Below are positions 26,906 through 35,658 of a stretch of DNA of 64,000 nucleotides, piece after piece. The notes beneath the pieces were generated by a model, which saw nothing but the letters and a program-made list of their open reading frames with translations, was not told where the DNA came from and did not search any database. Both the position numbers and the translations under genes were made by a program. The stretch is from contig CAMWTP010000016.1 of NCBI GenBank assembly GCA_947177165.1, positions 23,677 to 87,676 of the forward strand, given 5' to 3'. How positions within the stretch are numbered: position 1 is the stretch's first letter; the number at the start of each line of letters is the position of its first letter. Source of the stretch: an uncultured Lachnospiraceae bacterium (GTDB lineage Bacteria > Bacillota > Clostridia > Lachnospirales > Lachnospiraceae).

Positions 26906-26997
26906 TAGTAAAAGACAACGACTCTGCACAGCAGTGGAGATAAAGAGATTGAAAATACGGGAGTGTTTTTGATTATCTGGTAGAATGGAGGTTTAAT

Positions 26998-27894
26998 ATG
27001 GAGACTAAGATTCTCTTGGAGAACGGAACAAATGAGTTGGAAGTATTAGAATTTGTGGTGGATGGAAATTCTTATGGCATCAATGTGGCAAAGATCAGAG
27101 AGATCATTACCTATTCGCCTGTGACACCTGTGCCGAATTCGCATCCCAGCGTAGAAGGCATCTTTATGCCGCGCGATGCGATGATTACAGCGATTGATCT
27201 GCGCAACTGTCTGCAGCGAGGACAGTCCCAGCCGGGTGGATTATTTATCATCACAAGTTTTAATAAACTTGACATTGCTTTTCATGTTGACGCGGTAATT
27301 GGTATTCACAGAGTTTCGTGGGTTGATATTATTAAACCGGGAGCGACAGTGACATCAGCGGAGGATGGCATTTCTACAGGTATTATTAAGATTGACGGAA
27401 AGATTATTATCATTCTGGATTTTGAGAAGATTATTACAGATATCAATCCTGAGACTGGTCTGAAAGTGACAGAGATAGAGTCGTTGGGTACAAGGGAAAA
27501 TTCAGAGGTTCCTATTTTGATTGCAGAGGACTCCTCACTTCTCAGAAAGCTTATCATTGATTCGCTCAAGAAGGCAGGCTATGATAATATTATCAAAGCT
27601 GAGAATGGCGAGGAAGCATGGGAGTACATAGTGAAGTGCAGAGATGCGGGAACTTTGGAGAAAGATGTTCATCTCCTGATTACAGATATCGAGATGCCGC
27701 TTATGGATGGACACCGCCTGACAAAGCTTGTAAAATCGGACGATGCAACAAAGAATATACCGGTAATTATCTTTTCTTCGCTTGTCAATGAGGAGATGAA
27801 GAGAAAAGGTGAAGATCTGGGTGCTGATGCGCAGCTGTCCAAACCTGAGATTGGAAATCTTGTTAAGGTTATTGACCAGCTGCTCGCAAAATAA
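26998..27894 (+). CDS. cheV: Chemotaxis protein CheV (CheW-receiver fusion)
   Basis: 298 residues. The CheW-like coupling domain (about 12-150) links chemoreceptors to CheA. The receiver domain (about 170-298) has acidic pocket Asp178/Glu177, phospho-acceptor Asp230 (LLITDIEMPLMDG), a Ser in IIFSSLVN and Lys in LSKPEI. CheV tunes adaptation through phosphorylation. Start ATG 26998 follows TGGAGGTTTAAT. It implies a motile or at least chemosensory relative. It heads an unusual gene set with the sirtuin-like and acidic membrane proteins. Confidence 0.94.
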   Translation: METKILLENGTNELEVLEFVVDGNSYGINVAKIREIITYSPVTPVPNSHPSVEGIFMPRDAMITAIDLRNCLQRGQSQPGGLFIITSFNKLDIAFHVDAVIGIHRVSWVDIIKPGATVTSAEDGISTGIIKIDGKIIIILDFEKIITDINPETGLKVTEIESLGTRENSEVPILIAEDSSLLRKLIIDSLKKAGYDNIIKAENGEEAWEYIVKCRDAGTLEKDVHLLITDIEMPLMDGHRLTKLVKSDDATKNIPVIIFSSLVNEEMKRKGEDLGADAQLSKPEIGNLVKVIDQLLAK

Positions 27895-27920
27895 GGGTTT
27901 GTTATATGCCGTGTACAACC

Positions 27921-28053
27921 GAGTGGGGAAGCGTTTCCCCGCTCGCGCGACGTCGATGCGCTGTGCTGGTGGCATGACCGCCATAGAATTTTTTTATATC
28001 AGTATCGACGTGTGCATCAAAAAAGATAGAGCCGGGATGAATGCCCGGCTTTA
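27921..28053 (+). other. GC-rich hairpin stretch between cheV and the sirtuin-like gene
   Basis: Two stem-loops: GAG-GGGGAA against TTCCCC-CTC (27921-27944) and AGCCGGG/CCCGGCT around ATGAAT (28028-28048). Between them lies a GC-rich segment with several CG steps, unlike the neighbouring genes. There is no T-run, so these are not clean terminators. The second hairpin ends about 20 bp before the next start and may be an RNA stabiliser or weak attenuator. Confidence 0.5.
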
Positions 28054-28070
28054 GCAAGTTAGGAGATAGC

Positions 28071-28883
28071 ATGGACAAGATGGAGATCGTGGAGAAGCAC
28101 AAATTACTGTCAGAGAAGATCGCCGATGCGGATATGGTACTTGTGGGCGTCGGTGAGGAGTTTAATGAGGATTTTAGTGATATTGGCAGATTTCCGCATC
28201 TGATGTCTGCACTGGAAGAGGTTGATATTGATCAAATGCTTGAGTGGACTGTGCCTTTCCTGGAACATCGTTTTCTGATCGAACACAATGATGGAAGACT
28301 TGTGGAGGCGTATCGGAACCTCTATGAGATGGTCCGGAATAAGAATTATTTTGTGATTACGACCTGTATTGATGAGAACATCAAAAAAGCTGCGTTTGAC
28401 ACAGAGAGATTGGTTGAGCCTTGCGGAAATCATGAAATGCTGCAATGCAGCGATAAGTGTTGTGACGAACTGTATCCTTCCGGGGAGTTTTCAGATCTGG
28501 TGAAACAGGCAATCCTGGATGGTGTGGGGCTGGATTCTCTCGAAATACCCAAATGTCCTGTCTGCGGAAAACCGTTGGCTTACAACAATATTCTGTGTGA
28601 ACAGAACTATGTGGAGGAAGGCTATCAGAGACAGTGGAAGAAGTACACCAAGTGGTTGCAGCTGACACTCAACAAAAAAATATGTATCCTTGAATTGGGA
28701 GTGGAATTGAATCTGCCTAACATTATCAGGTGGCCGTTTGAAAAAGTTGCATTTTATAATCAGAAGGCAAGTTTTTTCAGGATTAATGCTTCGTCATACC
28801 AAATGACAGAGGAATTGAGTGATAAGGGGATTAGTATTGGTATGAACGCAGTGGATTATTTGCGCGAATATCAGCATTTATAA
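28071..28883 (+). CDS. Sirtuin-like (SIR2-fold) protein
   Basis: 270 residues from ATG 28071 (AGGAG 6-8 nt upstream). A sirtuin pattern is visible: a Gly-rich NAD loop (VGVGEEFNED, 25-34), TTCIDE (97-102) in the place of TxNxD, CGNHEM (118-123) holding the possible catalytic His121, and zinc-ligand cysteines Cys126, Cys130/131, Cys162 and Cys165. The strand ILELGVELNLP (206-216) and FRIN (236-239) match the late NAD-binding strands. Residues differ from true deacetylases, so the activity (deacylase, NAD hydrolase or none) is uncertain. It lies between cheV and a membrane protein. Confidence 0.72.
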   Translation: MDKMEIVEKHKLLSEKIADADMVLVGVGEEFNEDFSDIGRFPHLMSALEEVDIDQMLEWTVPFLEHRFLIEHNDGRLVEAYRNLYEMVRNKNYFVITTCIDENIKKAAFDTERLVEPCGNHEMLQCSDKCCDELYPSGEFSDLVKQAILDGVGLDSLEIPKCPVCGKPLAYNNILCEQNYVEEGYQRQWKKYTKWLQLTLNKKICILELGVELNLPNIIRWPFEKVAFYNQKASFFRINASSYQMTEELSDKGISIGMNAVDYLREYQHL

Positions 28884-28914
28884 GTAAAGTATGATTTCAG
28901 AGGAGGAACCAGTC

Positions 28915-30564
28915 ATGGAAGAACCAGTGATAGCAGGAGGAATTACAGAAGCGGTGGCACCAGTGCTTCCAGAGGATTTGGCGATGTCTGTCAATGAGCC
29001 GGTTTTAATGGAAGAAATCAATATTGACTCACTTGAGATACCAGAAGCGCCTGACTTGGAAATACCGGATCTGGAGATACCGGATTTAGATCTCTCTGAT
29101 TTAGAAATGGCAGATACAGACGTGCCAGCAATGGCAGATGCAGGGGAAGAATTAAGTTTGGAGGAAGTAAAGATGCCAGGTTCAGATAGTGAATTTAAAT
29201 TAGAAGATATAGATATGCCAGAAATGGCCCCAGAGGAGTCTTTTCTGGAGAACGAGTTGAGTATTGACGGACTTGACCAAGCAATCCAGTCAGAGACAGA
29301 GCTTCAGATGGCGGGCGAATTGAATATCGACGAGTTTGAGTTTGACAATATTAGTGCCGGGACTGATACTTTAGGGACAGGGCTATCTGATTTGGCAATG
29401 TCGGACAATGGGGAAGGCGAAATGGATGCATCAATCAGCATGGATGATAATCTTGAGGATGTATTGAACATGCTTGATGATGATGCAGAGCTTGCAGAGA
29501 TCAACGATATGCTCAAAAAATCAGACAATAATGAGCCAATACAGGATGATATGATGGATCTGCTGCATCAGATGGCGGATGACGAGGCTGCATCCGTCAA
29601 TGCCGGTATCAGGCATGTCGACGATGAGGATGACGGCGTGCCTCTTCCAGAGATCCCTCAGTCTGTAACACAGCCGACAGAAGGCGATACGAAGAAAAAA
29701 GATAAGAAAATTGCTGTCAAGAAGAAAAAAGACAATAACGCGGATGCAGGTGCAGAGACCGCAAAGGCGCCTGGAAAACTGAGCAGGTTCTTTAATATGT
29801 TGACAGAAGAAATTGTACCGGAGCCGACGGAGGAGGAGCTTGCGGCCGAGAAAGAAGCAAAAGAGGCGAAGAAGCAGGAGAATCTGTCCAAAAAGGAAGA
29901 GGAGAAGCTTGCCAGGGAAGAAGCTAAGAAGGCGAAAGCGGAGGAAAAAGCTGCTGCCAACCGGGTGAAACAGGAAGCAGCAGCCCAGAAGAAGAAAGCG
30001 AAACAGGCTAAGAAGGAGGCAGCGAAGGCAAAACTTGCGGCAGAGGGACCAAAGAAACGTATCCCGCCCAAAAAGATCGCTGTTGCGGCTGCCTTTGGCA
30101 TTTCTGTAGGCGGTGCGGTGGTCCTGGCGTCAAATATTCTTTCGACACAGGGATTTTTACAGACAGCGCGAAATGCATATTATGATGGAGACTATAAGAC
30201 GGTATATGTTGCAACCTATGGCATGGAGCTTGGCGACAGTGAGAATGATGGTTTGATTAAGGCGAGAAGTGAAGTGATCTTTCAGGTTCAGCGGCGGTAT
30301 GACTCTTATCTGACATACGCAAAAACGGGACATGAAGTGGAGGCGCTCGATGCACTGTTGCGGGGACTCACAGCTTATGATACTGTCAATGCGGACGCAG
30401 AAAAGTATGAGGTGATGGCGGAGATTGATGCGGTCAAGGCTAATATTTTAAATACGCTTGCAGAAAAATATGGTCTTGATGAAACGCAGGCCAGAGCTAT
30501 TATAGCGAACCAGGATGCATTGTCCTACACGATTGCGCTCAATGACGTCATAGCAGGAAATTAG
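28915..30564 (+). CDS. Acidic/coiled-coil single-pass membrane protein
   Basis: 549 residues from ATG 28915 (AGGAGG 8 nt upstream; ATG 28891 is weaker). Residues 1-235 are very acidic with short repeats of the type EIPDLEIPDLDLSDLEM. Residues about 255-385 are rich in Lys, Glu and Ala with KKEEEKLAREEAKK-type heptads (a coiled coil, rich in Ala). One membrane helix is near 387-408 (AVAAAFGISVGGAVVLAS). The last 140 residues, probably outside the cell, are helical with tetratricopeptide-like spacing. The family was not recognised. It is the terminal gene of the cheV operon, so a scaffold for signalling proteins is one guess. Confidence 0.7.
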   Translation: MEEPVIAGGITEAVAPVLPEDLAMSVNEPVLMEEINIDSLEIPEAPDLEIPDLEIPDLDLSDLEMADTDVPAMADAGEELSLEEVKMPGSDSEFKLEDIDMPEMAPEESFLENELSIDGLDQAIQSETELQMAGELNIDEFEFDNISAGTDTLGTGLSDLAMSDNGEGEMDASISMDDNLEDVLNMLDDDAELAEINDMLKKSDNNEPIQDDMMDLLHQMADDEAASVNAGIRHVDDEDDGVPLPEIPQSVTQPTEGDTKKKDKKIAVKKKKDNNADAGAETAKAPGKLSRFFNMLTEEIVPEPTEEELAAEKEAKEAKKQENLSKKEEEKLAREEAKKAKAEEKAAANRVKQEAAAQKKKAKQAKKEAAKAKLAAEGPKKRIPPKKIAVAAAFGISVGGAVVLASNILSTQGFLQTARNAYYDGDYKTVYVATYGMELGDSENDGLIKARSEVIFQVQRRYDSYLTYAKTGHEVEALDALLRGLTAYDTVNADAEKYEVMAEIDAVKANILNTLAEKYGLDETQARAIIANQDALSYTIALNDVIAGN

Positions 30565-30590
30565 GGTACCGTTTTGCGGTATCCTTTTGT
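30564..30590 (+). terminator. Intrinsic terminator of the cheV operon
   Basis: GGGTACC (30564-30570) pairs with GGTATCC (30578-30584) with one G-U pair, followed by TTTT. The stop codon of the membrane protein overlaps the 5' arm. Confidence 0.7.
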
Positions 30591-30699
30591 AGTGCACACG
30601 GGTACCCTGGGAGAGTATACCGGCCGGAGCTGACGGGTTTCCGGCGCGCGGGTAGGGGAAGATAGTACAGCGAAAAAATGTGCAGAAAGGCAGGAACAG

Positions 30700-31305
30700 A
30701 TGATAGCAATAATTGACTATGATGCTGGAAATATAAAGAGTGTTGAAAAAGCACTGATGTCGCTCGGGGAAACAGCAGTGATCACAAGAGACAGGGAGAA
30801 GATACTGAGTGCAGATAAAGTGATTTTGCCGGGGGTAGGCGCTTTTGGAGATGCTATGGGAAAGCTCAGGGGATATGGTTTGGAGGAAATCATTAAGAAG
30901 GTCATTTCTCAGAAGATCCCCTTTCTTGGAATCTGTCTGGGACTGCAGCTGCTGTTTGAGTCCAGTGAGGAGACACCAGGGGTAGAGGGTCTTGGAATCT
31001 TAAAGGGAAAGATCGTAAAAATACCAGAGCATATGGGAATGAAGGTGCCGCAGATCGGGTGGAATTCGCTCAAATTTCCAAACACCGGAAGATTGTATAA
31101 AGGAATTGCCGAGGATTCTTATGTGTATTTTGTGCATTCATACTATTTGCAAGCGGAGGAACCGGAGATAGTGACTGCGACAACCGAGTATGCGGCACAT
31201 ATCCATGCCTCTGTTGAGAAGGAAAATGTGTTTGCCTGCCAGTTCCATCCAGAGAAGAGTTCTGATGTGGGACTGCAGATTTTGCAGAATTTTGTGGCAT
31301 TATAA
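30700..31305 (+). CDS. hisH: Imidazole glycerol phosphate synthase, glutaminase subunit
   Basis: 201 residues, a class I glutamine amidotransferase. The nucleophile elbow GICLGLQLLFE contains Cys79, and the catalytic His-x-Glu is in QFHPEKSS near the C-terminus. The N-terminus IDYDAGNIKSV is diagnostic for HisH. It supplies ammonia to HisF for the fifth step of histidine synthesis. hisF follows 30 bp downstream. No other his gene is in view, so the pair is separated from the rest of the pathway here. Confidence 0.95.
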   Translation: MIAIIDYDAGNIKSVEKALMSLGETAVITRDREKILSADKVILPGVGAFGDAMGKLRGYGLEEIIKKVISQKIPFLGICLGLQLLFESSEETPGVEGLGILKGKIVKIPEHMGMKVPQIGWNSLKFPNTGRLYKGIAEDSYVYFVHSYYLQAEEPEIVTATTEYAAHIHASVEKENVFACQFHPEKSSDVGLQILQNFVAL

Positions 31306-31335
31306 AAAAGTTACAGTGCCGGATGGAGGAAATGA

Positions 31336-32097
31336 ATGATTACAAAGAGGATTATTCCGTGTTTGGATGTAAACAATGGAAGAGTAGTCAAGGGTGTCAA
31401 TTTCGTGAATTTAGTTGATGCGGGTGATCCGGTTGAGATTGCGGCGGCCTATGACAAGGCGGGAGCAGACGAGGTTGTTTTCCTGGATATCACAGCGTCG
31501 TCAGACAATCGGGCTACAAAGATCGATATGGTGCGCAGAGTGGCAGAGAAGGTTTTTATTCCTTTTACAGTTGGCGGCGGCATCAGAACGGTGGATGATT
31601 TCAAGGCGATACTCCGCGAGGGCGCGGATAAGGTGGCAGTGAACAGTGCGGCGATTGCGAATCCGTCGCTGATCAGTGAGGCGGCTGACAAGTTTGGCAG
31701 TCAGTGTGTCGTCGTTGCAATTGATGCGAAGCGGCGGACAGACGGAAGCGGTTGGAATATCTATAAAAATGGCGGCCGTATTGATATGGGAATCGATGCA
31801 GTAGAGTGGGCAGTCAGGGCGAATGAACTCGGTGCCGGTGAGATATTGCTCACAAGCATGGATTGCGATGGGACAAAAAACGGTTATGATATTGAGCTAA
31901 CCAGAATGGTATCGGACAACGTGTCCATACCGGTTATAGCATCAGGCGGTGCCGGACAGCTGGAACATTTTTATGATTCATTTGCGGAAGGAAGAGCGGA
32001 CGCGGCACTGGCGGCTTCTCTGTTTCACTTCAAGGAGCTGGAGATCAGAGAAGTCAAAGAATATCTGAGAAATCAGGGAATATCAGTAAGACTGTGA
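31336..32097 (+). CDS. hisF: Imidazole glycerol phosphate synthase, cyclase subunit
   Basis: 253 residues, a TIM barrel. The catalytic Asp11 is in [14 protein letters not shown], and the second Asp in VVAIDAKRR (about 130). Phosphate-binding motifs GGGIR (about 80-84) and SGGAG (about 202-206) are present. It uses ammonia from HisH to form the imidazole ring and AICAR. Start ATG 31336 has GGAGG 6 nt upstream. It is almost contiguous with ung, which may be read through from it. Confidence 0.96.
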   Translation: MITKRIIPCLDVNNGRVVKGVNFVNLVDAGDPVEIAAAYDKAGADEVVFLDITASSDNRATKIDMVRRVAEKVFIPFTVGGGIRTVDDFKAILREGADKVAVNSAAIANPSLISEAADKFGSQCVVVAIDAKRRTDGSGWNIYKNGGRIDMGIDAVEWAVRANELGAGEILLTSMDCDGTKNGYDIELTRMVSDNVSIPVIASGGAGQLEHFYDSFAEGRADAALAASLFHFKELEIREVKEYLRNQGISVRL

Positions 32098-32157
32098 GCG
32101 ATGGAAGTGTATAGTGAGCGTATGCTCAATGATAAAGTGGACAAAGGAGAAATGATT

Positions 32158-32835
32158 ATGGCGATGTTGACAGGCGAATGGTTAGATGCAATGCAGGAGG
32201 AATTTCATAAACCCTATTATAAGGAACTGTATCAGTTTGTGAAGGAGGAGTATAGTAATGTGGCAGTGTATCCTCCGGCTGATGATATTTTTAATGCGAT
32301 GCACTTTACGCCGCTTGACAAGGTGAAGGTGCTTTTGCTGGGACAGGATCCTTACCACAATGTAAATCAAGCGCATGGATTGAGTTTTTCGGTGCTTCCA
32401 AGTCAGACGAAGCTGCCGCCTTCCCTGCAGAATATTTACAAAGAGCTGCGTGATGATCTCGGCTGCTATATTCCAAATAACGGTTATCTGAAAAAGTGGG
32501 CAGACCAGGGTGTGCTGCTGTTGAACACTGTTCTCACAGTTCGCGCCCATCAGGCGAATTCCCATCAGGGAAAAGGCTGGGAGAAGTTTACGGATGCTAT
32601 TATTCAGGCAGTCAATGCACAGGACAGGCCGATTGTGTACATGTTGTGGGGAAGACCGGCACAGCGCAAGATACCGATGCTCACCAACCCCAGGCATTTG
32701 ATACTGAAAGCAGCACATCCGAGCCCGCTGTCTGCAAACAATGGCTTTTTCGGATGCAGGCATTTTAGTCAGGCCAATGAATTTCTGAAGGAGAACGGAG
32801 TGGAACCGGTTGACTGGCAGATTGAAAATATTTAA
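32158..32835 (+). CDS. ung: Uracil-DNA glycosylase, family 1
   Basis: 225 residues from ATG 32158, with AAAGGAG (32143-32149) 8 nt upstream; the earlier in-frame ATGs 32101 and 32152 are less well placed. The water-activating loop GQDPYH is at 62-67 (Asp64), with LLLNTVLTV near 114-122 and the DNA-intercalating HPSPLS loop near 187. It removes uracil from DNA, starting base-excision repair. Probably co-transcribed with hisHF. Confidence 0.96.
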   Translation: MAMLTGEWLDAMQEEFHKPYYKELYQFVKEEYSNVAVYPPADDIFNAMHFTPLDKVKVLLLGQDPYHNVNQAHGLSFSVLPSQTKLPPSLQNIYKELRDDLGCYIPNNGYLKKWADQGVLLLNTVLTVRAHQANSHQGKGWEKFTDAIIQAVNAQDRPIVYMLWGRPAQRKIPMLTNPRHLILKAAHPSPLSANNGFFGCRHFSQANEFLKENGVEPVDWQIENI

Positions 32836-33031
32836 GGATTCTGTGATAAAAAATGAGCTGCATGGGTGCGGCGGCAGCGAAAATGAAATTTGGTTAAAAT
32901 GTATAAATTAACAGCGTGTTAGGCGATATAGTGCATTTTTTTGCTGCGTTTTGTAGGTTATATTGCATAAAAAAAGACAGAAATGGCAGATAGTGTTATA
33001 ATTATTTGAAAGATGATAACAATGTAAACTA

Positions 33032-33060
33032 TTGACAAACTTTTTCAATATAAGTATAAT
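33032..33060 (+). promoter_or_regulatory. Consensus sigma-A promoter of the opp-like operon
   Basis: TTGACA (33032-33037), 17-bp spacer, TATAAT (33055-33060): perfect in both hexamers, as suits a highly expressed transporter. Predicted start near 33067. The preceding gap from 32836 is AT-rich and shows no other gene. Confidence 0.85.
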
Positions 33061-33066
33061 TAAATA

Positions 33067-33223
33067 GTCATTTGACATAAACTTACTTTAGCACACTAAA
33101 GCAATAGCTTATGTCGGGAATAGTAAGTGAGTGCACTGGGCAAGGGCGTCCGCAGGCACTTTTTTACTTTTTCTTTAGATGAGTGACAATTTTTTGAGGA
33201 TTTTAACTTTGAATTAGTTAAAA
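33067..33223 (+). promoter_or_regulatory. Structured leader with intrinsic terminator ahead of the binding-protein gene
   Basis: Three nested elements lie between promoter and gene. Segment a (GACATAA, 33074-33080) can pair with TTATGTC (33109-33115), extended by G-U pairs. Segment b (ACTTACT, 33081-33087) can pair with AGTAAGT (33122-33128). A CTTTAG/CTAAAG hairpin (33086-33101) sits inside. Order a-b-a'-b' means a pseudoknot or two alternative folds. A terminator follows: AGTGC/GCACT plus CTG/CAG (33130-33160) and a T-run to 33165. A last inverted repeat ATTTTAACT/AGTTAAAAT is at 33199-33223. It resembles an attenuating regulatory RNA, but no known riboswitch class was recognised. Confidence 0.6.
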
Positions 33224-33254
33224 TGTAACTTTACTGTAAGGAGGTAAAAGTATT

Positions 33255-35513
33255 ATGAGAAACAGAAAACACGTTCTTGCTGTATTGCTTGCAGGAACAA
33301 TGGCTGCCGGTTCTCTGGCAGGATGTGGCGGCGGTAATGCACCGGCTACAGATACGCCTGCGGTAGAAAACAACAACCAGACAGAGGCAGCTGGGACTGA
33401 GGAGACAGGAACGGGTGAAACTGTGGCAGAGGAAGATTCAGCGGATGCATCTGCAAAGACGATGGAAGAGCTTGCTGCCATGGAGTATGATGATCGCTCT
33501 ACATATCTGTATGAGCAGAATCTTGGCGAGTTCTATGAGATTTACATGGAGGCAAAGGCTGAGATTAATGACATTTCCAAGCGTCATGCCATGATGGCTG
33601 TTGCAGAAGCGAAGCTTCTGGAGTCAGGGGTATTGAATCCGCAGACAGCACAGGGTGGTTCCTATGCAATGTCAAGAGTTGTGCCGAATACAGGAACTAC
33701 GGTATTGTGGGGAAATGACGAGTACAGATTCCACAATCTGCTTGTGACAACAGAGCTCATCAAGACTGAGGACAGAACTGAGATGAAGCAGAAGTGGGCG
33801 GAGCTTCAGGGTACAGGAACTTATCTTGACTGGGTGAAGACATTCCTTGAGGAGAAGGGATATGAGCTCATGGACTCCTATGCTTTCAATAACTTTGGAT
33901 CTGATCCGACAACATGGGATATCCTCTCTACAAGCCAGACAGTTGACAGCTATGCACCTGTGAACACATATGACGGTCTGCTTGAATATGATTATGAAAA
34001 CGTGCAGCAGCCTGCACTGGCGACAAGCTATGATGTGTCAGATGACGGTCTGACCTACACGTTCCATATCCGTGAGGGTGTTGACTGGGTTGACTCCCAG
34101 GGAAGAAAAGTAGCAGATGTTAAGGCAGATGACTGGGTTGCAGGTTTCCAGCACATGATCGACACAAACGGCGGTCTGGGCGATCTGGTTGACGGTGTTG
34201 TCCTGAATGCTTCCGGATATATTTCGGGAGAGATCACAGACTTTTCACAGGTTGGTGTGAAGGCGGTTGATGACTATACATTGGAGTACACACTGGAAGC
34301 ACCGATACCGTACTTCCCGTCCATGCTTGGATACAATGTGTTTGCTCCGCTCAGCAGGGATTACTACACCTCACAGGGCGGAAAGTTCGGCGACGAGTTC
34401 GATGCTTCTGCAGCAGATTATTCCTATGGAAAATCTCCTGACAATATTGCGTACTGCGGTCCGTTCTTAATCACAAACTTTACTTCAAAGAACGTAATTG
34501 AGTTTAAGCAGAATGAGTCCTACTGGAACAAGGACAATGTGACGATCAAGTCCATGAAATGGCCGTATGAGGATCAGTCAGACGCCACAAAGATGTACAA
34601 TGATGTCAAGAGCGGTGTGCTGACCGGCTCAGGTTTGAGTACTTCTGAGGTTGAGTCTGCAAAGGCGGATGGACTGTTTGATGACTATGTTTATATTAGT
34701 GCCACAAATGGTTCTACATTCCCAATGTACTACAATATTTATCGTACTGCATATGCAAACAGCAATGACGAGACAAAAGTAGTATCAGTTCTGACAGATG
34801 AGGAGAAAGATCTTGCGAATGCTGCACTTGGAAACGCGAATTTCCGTCTTGCAGTTTCCTTCTCTATCGATAAGGCGGCAAGACAGGCACAGCGCGTGGG
34901 TGAAGAGCTCAAGTATGGAAGACTTAGAAATGCTTACCTGCCCGGCAATTTTGTGACACTTGAGAATGAGACGACGATCGACATTAACGGTACAGCGACG
35001 ACATTCCCGGCAGGAACAAACTACGGCGAGATTGTGCAGGCACAGCTTGACGCAGACGGATATCCGATCAAGGCGTTTGACAAGTCAGCAGATGACGGTG
35101 TCGGAAGCAGTGACGGGTATGATGGATGGTATAGTCCGGAAAATGCAGTTACCTATCTGAATAAGGCAATTGAGGAGCTTGCTGCCCAGGGTGTTGTGAT
35201 CGATGCAGAGCATCCGGTTCGTCTGGAGCTTCCATACACATCAAGTATCGAGTGGGTTACCAATCAGGCAAACGCTGTAAAGCAGTCTGTTGAGGGTGCT
35301 CTTGGAGATAAGGTCGAGATTATCCTTGCGGATGGTGCCGACAGCAACGAGTGGTATTATACAGGATACTATACAGACTATGGATACGAAGCGAACTACA
35401 ATATCACTGACGTGTCCGGATGGGGTCCTGACTACGGCGATCCGGCCACATATCTTGACACATTCTTACCTGACTACTCAGGCTACGTTGTAAAGAGTCT
35501 TGGTATTTTCTAA
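33255..35513 (+). CDS. Oligopeptide-type substrate-binding lipoprotein
   Basis: 752 residues. The signal peptide ends in lipobox LAGC (Cys24), followed by a Glu/Thr-rich linker (about 30-60). The body is a family 5 (OppA/DppA) solute-binding fold, with TFHIREGVDWVDSQGRKVADVKADDWVAG as the usual SBP_bac_5 signature. It is larger than the typical 520-600 residues because of an extra N-terminal region of about 100-130 residues before the YDGLLEYDYENV segment. The protein ends soon after a GWGPDYGDPATYLDTFLPDYSGY segment, a little earlier than in OppA. It captures peptides, or a similar ligand, outside the membrane. AAGGAGG lies 8 nt before ATG 33255. Confidence 0.88.
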   Translation: MRNRKHVLAVLLAGTMAAGSLAGCGGGNAPATDTPAVENNNQTEAAGTEETGTGETVAEEDSADASAKTMEELAAMEYDDRSTYLYEQNLGEFYEIYMEAKAEINDISKRHAMMAVAEAKLLESGVLNPQTAQGGSYAMSRVVPNTGTTVLWGNDEYRFHNLLVTTELIKTEDRTEMKQKWAELQGTGTYLDWVKTFLEEKGYELMDSYAFNNFGSDPTTWDILSTSQTVDSYAPVNTYDGLLEYDYENVQQPALATSYDVSDDGLTYTFHIREGVDWVDSQGRKVADVKADDWVAGFQHMIDTNGGLGDLVDGVVLNASGYISGEITDFSQVGVKAVDDYTLEYTLEAPIPYFPSMLGYNVFAPLSRDYYTSQGGKFGDEFDASAADYSYGKSPDNIAYCGPFLITNFTSKNVIEFKQNESYWNKDNVTIKSMKWPYEDQSDATKMYNDVKSGVLTGSGLSTSEVESAKADGLFDDYVYISATNGSTFPMYYNIYRTAYANSNDETKVVSVLTDEEKDLANAALGNANFRLAVSFSIDKAARQAQRVGEELKYGRLRNAYLPGNFVTLENETTIDINGTATTFPAGTNYGEIVQAQLDADGYPIKAFDKSADDGVGSSDGYDGWYSPENAVTYLNKAIEELAAQGVVIDAEHPVRLELPYTSSIEWVTNQANAVKQSVEGALGDKVEIILADGADSNEWYYTGYYTDYGYEANYNITDVSGWGPDYGDPATYLDTFLPDYSGYVVKSLGIF

Positions 35514-35527
35514 TCATATAATACAAT

Positions 35528-35565
35528 GTTATTTAGGAAGCGGTTTGTGCCGTTTCCTAAATAAC
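35528..35565 (+). terminator. Hairpin between binding-protein and permease genes
   Basis: A perfect 12-bp outer stem (35528-35539 with 35554-35565) continues as CGG/CCG around loop TTTGTG. There is no T-run, so it is more likely an RNA processing or 3'-stabilising hairpin that keeps the binding-protein mRNA more abundant than the permease part, as in many ABC operons. Confidence 0.65.
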
Positions 35566-35658
35566 AGATAAGAAATAAATAATGTGAAAACTGGTTTTCA
35601 CACAGCAGGTTTGTGTTTGCGCCCAAACTCGCATAGTAAGCAGGAATGGGAGATTTCT

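Noticed and set aside
33067..33166. Assignment of the opp leader to a known riboswitch class (ZTP, c-di-GMP, guanidine or purine)
   Set aside because: The conserved cores of those classes could not be found; only the pairing scheme and terminator are supported.
35400..35513. Frameshift or premature stop at the end of the binding-protein gene
   Set aside because: The protein ends before a strong hairpin and the next gene, and no continuation in other frames was found, so the end is taken as natural.
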